Part shown: one piece after another, positions 16,356 through 24,264 of the stretch
Layout of the letters: each line of letters begins with the position of its first letter
Numbering within the stretch: position 1 is the first letter of the stretch
Source of the DNA: Fomitopsis serialis
Lineage: Eukaryota; Basidiomycota; Agaricomycetes; Polyporales; Fomitopsidaceae
Assembly: GCF_022376445.1 (NCBI RefSeq)
Contig: NW_025955497.1
Span: 1-24,264 of the forward strand
DNA: 24,264 nucleotides
Direction of reading: 5' to 3'
Program-made: the position numbers and the translations under genes
Notes under the pieces: generated by a model
Databases searched by the model: none
What the model saw: only the letters and a program-made list of their open reading frames with translations
What the model was told of the DNA's origin: nothing

Positions 16356-19190
16356 TCACGCGCTCAGCTTGAGCGACGCCACGCTCGCCTCGAGGGGGTT
16401 GAACTTGCCCTTGATGATGTCCGCGCCCTGCTCTGCGATGCTGTACACACTCGCTGTCCAGCACGCATGTCAGATCACCGTGCGTCCGCGAAGTAGAATG
16501 CACATAGTACTCACCCATCGGGTGCGCAGCGAACAGCAGCGGAACGACAGACAGGTCGACGACGCGGATGTTGTTCGTGCCGTAGACCCTGAGCTCGGGG
16601 TCGACGACACCGTTGTGCTCCTTCGGGAGCATCGCGCACGACGAAGCGGCATCTGCAGAGTCAAAAGGCGTCAGGTCTTGTTGTCACTCCGAGGCTGTCT
16701 GAACACTCGCGATACGTCGAGCCCATGCACTTCTTGATCCAATCACCGATCTGCGCGTCGTCCTTCACCTGCGGACCCGGATTCAGCTCGTTAACTGGAG
16801 GCGCAATACGTCGACGTTAGCCAACACTATTCATGGTATTGTGCTCCACGCACCGATGATGTCCTTCAACGGCGAGACATCCGCCAACTTCCTGATCCAC
16901 TTGATAGACTCAGTGAATATATCCAAATCGACCTCTTGCTCGAAGTAGTGAGGATCGAACTCGGGCTCCTTGTGCGGGTCTGAGGACGTCGAATGCTATA
17001 ATCTCACCCCGTCAACTTCCGGTCCACTGCCACGCCGACATACGTGACACTCACGATCGTCCCCCTCGAGAAGCAGTGGTTCATCGCCGCAAAGAACGTT
17101 ATGTAGCTCTTGCCTTCCGCAGGCGGCGCAGGGCCTGACAAGAAGCCCGGGTAACAGATGATCTCGCAACCCGGCGCGCCCCTCTTGATACGATCGAGCT
17201 GAATGTTGTACTGCTCCAACAAACCCGGCGGGAACTTGTCTTTATTCGCCAGGATCTTCGCCTTCGTCCTCTCGTAGATCGTGTCCGCGAGAGGCGAAAG
17301 CTGGTGGAGGGATGTGAACGCGAAGCCGATGATGCCTCTCGTGTACAGACCCTCACCAAGGGCGCTGGATGACCTCAGTGTCAGCGAAATTGGATGCCGA
17401 TTTGGGAGACGCAACAACACACTGGAGGTCTAGGTGTTTGGCATTGTGGGTAGCGTCTCTAAGTAGGTCAATGGTTTCAAAGCCGACGTCCTGCTTGAGT
17501 TCTACACGGACCATCAATATTATGCATCAGCACTTAGTATGTATGAACACCTACCCCAGCTGACACCGACGTGCATGTGGTCCTGGATGTTCTCTCCGAG
17601 TCCAGGAAGCTCAAGCTTCAGTGGTACACCGATCTTCCCGAGAACGTCCTTGCGGCCGACGCCAGACAGCTCCAGGATATGCGGAGACTTCAATGCACTA
17701 GTTAGACCAATACAATTAGGATATTTCCGGGGCAAGATGAGCCTAAGGTGTCACCCAGCAGCTAGGCAGACGTCCTTCTGCGCATTGACGGTGTGCACCT
17801 TGCCGTCATATTCAAACTCGACACCGGCAGCATCAAGCTTGCCATTCGGTGCCGGCTGGGTGTTGATGCGCTGGACAGCCGCGTTGATCAAAACCTTGAG
17901 GTTCGGTCTGTCCTTGTTGGGGAGGTAGAAAGCCTACATGGCAAACGTCAGTGCCATTTCCTCATGACGACACAACAAGTGAAACTTACAGTCGTGGCGT
18001 ACGAGCGAACGTGCTTGATCGGGTCGTAAGTGTTGGGGATGAAGGAAACACCTTTGGTCTAGAGACGCGATAATCAAGTCAAGCAGATCCTCCGCGGGCT
18101 GTGGAGGACGTACGTCGCCGCTAAGCTATGTTCCGCATACATAGTTACATCGAGAATCTGGTTGAGAAGGCGCGGGAAACTCACTGGGTTTGCAGCCTTG
18201 GACAAGCCTGCGTTGAGCAGAGTCTTGTTACAACTCATCAGTAAGAGATCTTCATTTCAATGTCGGTCGATAAAGCCCACCTGAAGCATCGTGCTATCAA
18301 GCTCGTCGATCTTGCCGGGATAAGCCAACTTGAGAGGACCTGTAAAGAAAATGAAGTCAATGTCACGCGCGGTGAGAGGAAAATGGATTTCCTGACCGTC
18401 CCGGCCAATTTGCTCAATACTCATGTTGACATAGTCGTTGCGCTTCCTCACTTCCTCACTCGGAGCGATGAAGCTGCGAAAGGCCGTCAGGCAATGAATT
18501 CATCACTTTGCTCGCTAAACCTACCCCTCAGTCTTGGCAACGTAGCGCTCGTAGTTCTGCCAGTTCCAACCTGGGTTGCCGAGTTTCTCGAACTCTACGG
18601 GACGCGTCAGGATAGGCATAAATATGCGCGTCGGTTGATTCACCGTCAATTTCCTCCTTGGGTGGCTTGGTCCAGCTCATGAAATTGATGCTGGAACTTC
18701 CGCCAAGGCCCTTCCCTCTGATTTTACACGAACATCAGTATGTACCTTGACACATACGGACAACTGCAGACCTGAACCAGAAGTAATCCGCGTTGCCAAA
18801 CTCCTGCCTGGTCTGCAGGGTATAAATGAGAAATCGACCCCCGCCGTGGCAATAACCGTACCGTACCGTCTTGTACACCCACGTCCAATTGGTGTTGGCA
18901 AAGTGACTGCCATATGAGGCGGGACGCACTGAATGGCCTGAGTCTCACGACGTAGCGGACTTTGCGCAGTGCACCCACAGATGCCGGGCTCGTCGAGGTT
19001 GGCACCGCCAGCCTCAAGTACGAGGACGGAGACGTCGGGGTCTTCGGATAGCCTGGCAGCCAAAGTCAGGCCGGCCGTTCCTCCACCTGCAGGGACATGT
19101 AGGTGAGGTTAAACTCGGATGAAAGTACGACTGACCGCAAACGACATAATCAAAAAACTTGTTGGACACCTGTTCAATAGTGGCGGTCAT
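16356..19190 (-). CDS. GMC-family FAD oxidoreductase, non-secreted type
   Basis: Flavoenzyme that oxidises an alcohol or related substrate; the exact substrate cannot be read from sequence. Nineteen exons give 615 residues: 19190-19136, 19086-18979, 18928-18867, 18812-18772, 18717-18644, 18594-18525, 18473-18397, 18339-18281, 18223-18185, 18125-18114, 18058-17990, 17933-17755, 17697-17555, 17501-17423, 17373-17055, 16995-16854, 16794-16711, 16652-16515, 16453-16356. The start (MTATIEQVSNKFFDYVVCGG) has no signal peptide. The FAD site is GGGTAGLTLAARL; the GMC signature is GKGLGGSSSINFMSW (about 90-104). Further blocks are SPHILELSGVG, LPGLGENIQDH, and the C-terminal STYHAASSCAMLPKE, VYGTNNIRVVDLSVVP, AAHPMASVYSIAEQGA. 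H538 and H581 align with the two catalytic histidines of glucose oxidase. The exon 14/15 junction is uncertain (acceptor 17374 or 17364). Confidence 0.9.
16653..16710 (-). other. GC-AG intron splitting the catalytic His codon of the GMC gene
   Basis: On the minus strand exon 17 ends ACG TAT C and is followed by GCGAGT; 58 nt later comes CTCTGCAG and then AT GCC GCT. Only this donor joins C to AT and gives Tyr-His-Ala-Ala-Ser-Ser-Cys. The nearest GT donor (two bases later) breaks the frame. A CTGAC branch-like site lies about 18 nt before the acceptor. GC-AG is the commonest non-canonical U2 intron type. Confidence 0.8.
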
Positions 19191-19959
19191 GGCAGGGCAA
19201 GATGGAAATTGGGCGTGTCGGGATGAGGGGACCGACTATATACGATTGCGTGAGGAGGCATTTCCGAGAGTGAATCCGTGCGAGGTGACAGGGCGCAAGT
19301 CACTCCCGCACCAGGAATGTTCTACGCCCGTTCCGCATCATAGTGCGGGAAGGTTAGCGAGACAGGTTCGACCCAATCTCGGTCACCTCGATGACTCTTC
19401 CGAGCAGACGCACGCCTCGTCATGGAAGAGCCTCTGTGGGTGATAATTATCATCAAAGGCGGTGCGCTGGGCATGCGTACGCACTGAAACATGGCGGGAG
19501 AGCAGAGCGCGGGGGGCCAGCGGGGCGACTTGAGGATGGCGAGGACTTGACCGACGATGCGGTTACTTAAGCGCATTGGAGTACGTACAGCGGATCCCTG
19601 TTCTTGATCAAGCCAATCAGCACCAGCGCACACATCCCCCACTCCCGACCCTCCGATCCTCGCAGCCGTACAGACCCGTTCTACTCACCGCCCAGCCCCA
19701 GCCACACAACCTGCAAGGTATTTGCGACACAAGAATACGATGCTTCAGACCTATGCATTGCAGGCTATACATACACGTTGTGAATAATGCAAGAACCATT
19801 CCATGTCTCGATGCGGTGCTGTAAATTGTCAAGTGATGCGCGGTCTCGTCGATTCAGAGTCATGCTGGAGAAGTCGCTCGTGGTCGCAATCAATGCGGCT
19901 CTGATACTCGGGCGGTCATCCACCGCCCGCACTTGGTCACTCTCATGCCGCCCGAGTCT
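19191..19959. promoter_or_regulatory. Intergenic region upstream of the GMC oxidoreductase
   Basis: 769 bp between the GMC start and the end of the REEP-type gene. TATATA at 19237-19242 lies about 47 nt upstream of the GMC ATG, a fitting distance for a fungal TATA box. A perfect palindrome TGATAATTATCA is at 19441-19452. I see no supported gene; the minus-strand frame 19642-19322 lacks any recognisable domain. Confidence 0.5.
19441..19452. repeat. Perfect 12-bp palindrome with back-to-back GATA motifs
   Basis: TGATAATTATCA is self-complementary and contains GATAA on each strand. GATA factors (nitrogen and iron regulators in fungi) bind such pairs. It lies about 250 bp upstream of the GMC oxidoreductase start. 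Confidence 0.4.
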
Positions 19960-22211
19960 TCACCCTCGACTGCGAACCGAATTTCGTGAATTTGTACGCG
20001 CGGGTCGTGGACGGGCAGTCGGCGCCTCCGCCGCTTCCGCACCCGTCGTCCGCGATGCGCTAGACGACCTCGACGCGCCGACGGCACCGAGTGTCCGGAT
20101 TGTGCTAGTGCTGCGCGTTTTCGGTGGCCGGATAGTCCGTTCGCTGTCCTCCCGCCGCGCTCGAGGGCGCAGCGAAGGTGCAGGCAAGTGTCCGCGCTCT
20201 CCAGGCAGCCCAGGTACGCGCCTGCGCTTCAGGTCAGACGACACCGCGGAGTCGCTCAGGTCGCTGTCCGTCGCCGCCATGTCCTCGTTCTCATCATCTT
20301 CGCTCGTCGTCACACTGGCCCCAACGCGTCTACGCGTCGCAGCGCGCATGCGCATGCGCGTCTGTATCTGCACTGCAGTCGGCCGCGCATCCGTCGCCTT
20401 CGTCTTCCTTACACGTTCAGGCTTCGTATTCGCGTCGATCGTACTCTTCGGCTCATCCCTCGCGGTCGCAACATCGCGATCAGCGTGAGTCGAGAACGCT
20501 TCCCCCGGAGCGCGCGGTGCCGCCGTGGCAATGCGCCTCTTCCGTCCCGCGATCGAGAACGCGTCTGACCCGGAGGGAGCGGCGTTGCTCAGGTGCGAGC
20601 TCTGGGAGGCCTCGGAGTTGGTGCGCGTCATTGTGCGGAGGGACGAGCCGTTGTCCGTCGTGCTGAGCTTGGTCGAGTCGCTCGCGAGGCTCTCTGCGGA
20701 CGTCGTCACAAGGCCGTACACGTTCCTCTTCGCCTTGATCGTGTCGTCCCGCGTCTTCGGTCGGACGCGCATCCGCCGGGGCGTCTGCAGTGTCACGTCA
20801 AAGTCGTCCTCCGAGTCCGGCTCACTCTGGTCATCCGGGGAGTCCATACTCGCATCTTCATGTCCGCCGCCGTGTGGGTCGACATCCATTCCGTCGTCCA
20901 GATGTACTTCCGTGTTTTGAATCCCGTGTTCTTCGTGTTCGTCGCTCAAGTCACCAGCGGAGTCGGGATTCACAAACTCACGCGGCAACAGGAGCGACCT
21001 GCGAAAACCCTGCCGGACCGTCGCATCGCCCTCGCCCTCCTCATTATCTCCATCACTCCCACTTGCACCCTCTTCCGGTATCCCAGCAAACTGGGGCGCC
21101 CGTAGCGGCACTGGCGCGACGAGGCCGTCCGTCCCGGGCAGTCGCGGGGCAGCGGTCTGCAGCGGGGTCGGTGGGTACGCCGCGGGGAAGTCGGGGTACT
21201 GCCGCCACTCCGCGTCAGCTGCGAGGATCTCCGCCTGCACGGCTTCGAACGGCGGGGGCGAGTCCGCGGGCGGCGTGGGCAGTCCAGACCCGCTGCGCTC
21301 ACCGTATGCGGACGTAGGCGGGTACCACCGCTCGTATGGCGGCGGGGGTGGCTGGACACCTTGCGAGGGCTCGCGGTAGATGCGCGAGGCGCGTGAGGTG
21401 CGTGCAGCGGCCTGGGGGATGGCGCTGGCGGTGATGGGCACGAACGCATGTTGGCTCGCAGCGCGTTGTGCGCTGCGGTCGCGGGAGGAGGTCGAATTCG
21501 AGCTGCCTCTTCGCCTGGCTTGGGGACGCGCGCCGTTAGCAGCTTCGCGAATGAACGGGGGAACGACGTCGTCCGGCCGCTGGGCCCCCTGCTTCTCCCG
21601 GAGCGAGTCGTCCTCGTGAAAGGGGTCCTTGTCGGTGTGCATCCATCTGCGCCAGTGCCCGAGAACGAAGTTCACGGGTACGCTCGCGGCGAGGAGGATG
21701 AAGTCACCGATCATGTGGCCGGCGTCGAGGAGAATGTCCAGGGTAGAGGTGTAGGGCTTGATGACCGGGCGTATCACATGCAGGAAGATGGGTTCGGCGC
21801 CCTGTGCATGAAACGTCCGTCAGGGAACTGGGTGTTACCCGTTACACGAGCACACACGCACCCGAGCCCGGCTCATCAAGAAAAATAGAATCACTAGAGA
21901 CTTTATCTCGTCGTAGAATGGGATAAACATCCTGATGATTCCGTCCACTGTTCGCTCGTACATTGTGAAGCAGCACTAGGTACAACGTCAGTGTGCCCTT
22001 GCGGGATTAGCCAACATTCTGAAAGGCAACTCACCCAGCAGAGCCACACCGCCATGCAGCCTTTCATGGCACGTTTGCGCTGACTGAGCGCACGCAGGCT
22101 CGGTTGCCCGCTATTACGTGCTGACGGCGGTGGTGGCCGAAGGGTCTTGAAGGTCTCGAAGACGTTAGAGAAGACGTAGGCCAGGCGCAGGATGGGAACG
22201 ATCAGTGGCAT
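19960..22211 (-). CDS. REEP/TB2/HVA22-family ER membrane protein with long disordered tail
   Basis: Probably an ER-shaping reticulon-like hairpin protein of the REEP/Yop1 group. Three exons (22211-22035, 21975-21862, 21801-19960) give 710 residues. The TB2/HVA22 domain is at the N-terminus (about 1-150): PLIVPILRLAYVFSNVFETFKTL, then KGCMAVWLCWCCFTMYERTV, DGIIRMFIPFYDEIKSLVIL, FFLMSRARGAEPIFLHVIRP, VIKPYTSTLDILLDAG, with a final hydrophobic FILLAASVPVNFVLGHW. Both introns fall inside this domain. The remaining 550 or so residues are low-complexity: Pro-rich with a PPPPPY motif (about 248-253) that could bind WW domains of Rsp5-type ligases, acidic patches (GDNEEGEGD), Ser/Thr-rich stretches and Arg-rich runs (TRMRMRAATRRR). 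Most family members are about 180-350 residues, so the tail is unusual. The large opposite-strand frames here are shadows caused by GC-rich codon bias. Confidence 0.8.
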
Positions 22212-22619
22212 GGTGACACGCTACCTCAGTAGGTTGTCTGTGTAAAAAACTGCAAAGGTTGGGATGCTGTGAAGTCTATAGTCGATCGATTGTGGTTGAA
22301 GTATAGCAGGCTGAGCGGGCTGCGCGCACCCCGGCAACCGAGTTCTTGGTGGCAGTGGCAAAAGCAGGGTCCCAGAAGCGTGGACACCTGAGTACTATAT
22401 ATTAGCAGGACATCGGGCAGAGGTGTGCAGGGCAGGAGCTTCGCTGGCAAGGGTCATCCGGGCGCGGTTGGCGGCCGTGAACTCGAACTGGCGTGCAAGG
22501 CGCGCCGCGCGCCTTCAACGAGGCGCGTCACGGTCGGCTTACGTAAACCGCGACTCACTCGACATCACTCGGCCTCAGCCTCTCTGACCGACTCTCTGTC
22601 CCTCTCCGTCTCAGCCACC
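22212..22619. promoter_or_regulatory. Divergent promoter region, REEP-type gene / BUD31
   Basis: 408 bp between the two start codons. TATATATT near 22396-22403 is the only TATA-like run and sits mid-way, over 180 bp from either ATG. A CT-rich stretch directly precedes the BUD31 ATG, as is common in fungal core promoters. Confidence 0.5.
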
Positions 22620-23358
22620 ATGCCCAAAATCCGGACGACCCGTACAAAAAAGCCGCCAGAAGGCTTTGAGGACATCGAGACTGTGCGTACGGCCGTCCCT
22701 TCCCGCGCCTCATTTCCGCTGGTGTCTCTTGCTGGGCGCACGGTGAAGAGTCAGAGCATGCGCTGACCACACAGCTCCGCGCATTAGATCCTCGATGACT
22801 ACGCGAAGAAGATGCGCGACGCAGAGAACGAGTCGCACGAGGGCAAGCGCAAGTCGGAGTCGCTCTGGCCCATCATGCGCATATCCCACACCCGCTCACG
22901 CTACATCTACGAGCTCTATTACAAGCGGGAGGCCATAAGCCGGGAGCTGTACGATTGGCTGCTGAAGGAGGGTTATGCGGACGCAAAGTGAGTAGCCCTT
23001 GTCGTCTCTGAATTGTCGGAGTGCATGCTGACGTTGGTTGGGTGGTGAAGTCTCATTGCTAAATGGAAGAAGGCTGGGTATGAGAAGCTCTGCTGTATAC
23101 GGTGTATCCAGACAAGGGTGAGTACTCACAACATGTCTTGGAGCACTCCTAGGGCATGACTGATATGGACTCCGTCCTTCCAGGATATGAACTACCAGGG
23201 CTCAACGTGTATATGCCGAGTGCCGAAAGCACAGCTCCGGAAGGACACAGTCGTGGAGTGTGTACATTGCGGTGCGTACCTTCTCTTGCTATCTTCGAAA
23301 GGTGGTGCATCTCAACTGGGTATTTACAGGATGCCGGGGATGCAGCTCCGACACATGA
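22620..23358 (+). CDS. BUD31: Spliceosomal protein BUD31 (G10/Cwf14 family)
   Basis: Component of the activated spliceosome, close to the Prp19 complex and the catalytic RNA core. Five exons (22620-22682, 22788-22987, 23051-23117, 23184-23271, 23330-23358) give 148 residues, against 144 in humans. The whole protein is the G10 domain: [100 protein letters not shown], and the Cys-rich zinc-binding end [20 protein letters not shown] and [15 protein letters not shown]. Intron 1 is 105 nt, longer than its neighbours. The last exon is only 29 nt but is required to complete the final CxxC. Confidence 0.96.
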
Positions 23359-23416
23359 TAGTGCTATTACTACACCTGCAGGCCGCGAGGAGTGCTTGCC
23401 GGAGTAAAAGAGGAAG

Positions 23417-23902
23417 ATGTCGCGCAGACATGGTCGGTGGCGTTCCCTTGTTACTATAGCTTTGGGGCCTGGCCCGTGTATCATTACTATCTATCTTGAC
23501 AGACAGAACACGCGGCGTTCTGGACAGCGATCTCTACGAGAATTGCCTGATGTATGGCATGGACATCGAATGCTGAGTAACAAAGGACCCTTTCAGGGTG
23601 GACGTTGTTCACTTCGGGAAGCGCGTCTCTTCGTGGAGCAACGCCTTCGATTATCATCGGTGAGCAGCGTCAGTGTACCGTTCGTAGTGTCTCCCAGGAT
23701 ATTCATCGGGGCGCTTTGTGCGATGTGATCTTTTCGGTGGACTCGTCAGTTCAGACCGGTTTCGCGAATCGGGGGAGCGGGTTTGTGCATGTTCGTGCTG
23801 CACTGCCTGGGTGTTATAGTAGTCGAAGCCATTGCAAGCATTCAAAATGCGCTCGGGGGCCTCGTGTACGGCAACACCCGGCCTTCCTGGGGATGCAGTT
23901 AG
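23417..23902 (+). CDS. Tentative small membrane protein (weak gene model)
   Basis: I do not recognise this and the model is weak. Four pieces (23417-23432, 23503-23551, 23597-23659, 23755-23902) keep one frame through plausible GT-AG introns and give 91 residues. They contain DSDLYENCLM, VDVVHFGKRVSSWSNAFDYH and a hydrophobic stretch LCMFVLHCLGVIVVEAIASI that could cross a membrane. An alternative reading splices out 23898-23943 and continues further. The start lies only 58 bp after the BUD31 stop. In GC-rich DNA such chains can arise by chance, so transcript evidence would decide. Confidence 0.2.
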
Positions 23903-24264
23903 CTACAAGCTATTGTTAACTGACTTGCTTCGTTCAAGCAGGACTGATATGCAAAACCTACTACCGTGCACTCTCGATTACTCGCCGTAGACAGCGCCTT
24001 CAAGTCGGAGCATTGCCACCGTTCCATCGAGCGCGTCTTGGGCGCGTCGCCCTCAACTTACGTGACCGAGGCCTCTAGAACATCTTCGACTTACTCAGTA
24101 CTAGTAGGCCTATACTTAACCCACCAAGCACAGGTGACATATAGCCAAGTCGATGCCTGCACGCTACTCGAGGAGCAGTAGTGCTAGTGGGCGTTCTGTT
24201 CGCGCGCGAGAGGCGTCTATAAGTCTCGTCATACTAATGTGTCGAAAGGTGAGGCCTACAAGGA
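23903..24264. other. Right-edge region without a confident gene
   Basis: I see no supported gene, RNA or repeat here. A plus-strand open stretch from about 23944 to 24078 could be a further exon of the weak gene model to its left. The rest has no coding character. Confidence 0.35.

Noticed and set aside
19322..19642. 106-residue minus-strand open frame between the GMC and REEP-type genes
   Set aside because: No domain, no splice-linked neighbours, and it covers the likely GMC promoter with its TATATA and GATA palindrome.
19787..20488. 233-residue plus-strand open frame
   Set aside because: It lies opposite the disordered tail of the REEP-type gene, where GC-rich third positions keep the other frames open. 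It has no domain and no plausible promoter.
1..24264. CRISPR array, rRNA, tRNA or biosynthetic cluster
   Set aside because: No regularly spaced repeats or rRNA/tRNA signatures were seen. A single GMC oxidoreductase beside housekeeping genes does not make a metabolite cluster.

Overview
The window is nuclear DNA from a filamentous basidiomycete, most likely an Agaricomycete. The signs are small, closely packed genes on both strands, many introns (mostly 48-65 nt, usually GTGCGT, GTACGT or GTGAGT donors with CTNAC-like branch sites), GC-rich coding DNA, and fungal or basidiomycete-type proteins. No ORF stands alone as a bacterial-style gene; most genes had to be assembled by hand from several frames. 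All exon models below are hand-made: each junction was checked for frame continuity and, where a family is recognised, for the conserved protein motif.

Layout. Positions 1-3422 hold a basidiomycete hypothetical protein with a Cys-containing tail (556-1331, +) and two tandem minus-strand genes that each encode one membrane segment followed by a coiled coil. Positions 3475-4739 are a non-autonomous PIF/Harbinger-type DNA transposon with TTA target duplication. A second, TA-flanked 215-bp inverted-repeat element sits inside it (4212-4426). The outer element splits what would otherwise be a roughly 250-bp divergent promoter. Positions 4935-15941 are a dense housekeeping block: ribonuclease Z, THO complex subunit 7, Vtc1, complex I subunit NDUFA8, an unrecognised small protein with an acidic tail, complex I assembly factor NDUFAF3, SWC4/DMAP1, complex I subunit NDUFA1, and a lipoate-protein ligase. 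Positions 16356-19190 are a 19-exon GMC oxidoreductase. Positions 19960-22211 encode a REEP/TB2/HVA22-type ER membrane protein with a very long disordered tail, divergent from the spliceosomal gene BUD31 (22620-23358). The last 0.9 kb has only a weak small-gene candidate.

Themes. Three complex I genes (two subunits and one assembly factor) lie within 5.6 kb, next to the mitochondrial lipoate ligase that serves the dehydrogenases feeding NADH to complex I. RNA-processing genes (RNase Z, THOC7, BUD31) and a chromatin gene (SWC4) make up most of the rest. Many genes are divergent pairs sharing 200-410 bp. Two introns look non-canonical: a probable AT-AC intron in the lipoate ligase and a GC-AG intron that splits a catalytic His codon of the GMC oxidoreductase. 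No rRNA, tRNA or CRISPR was seen.
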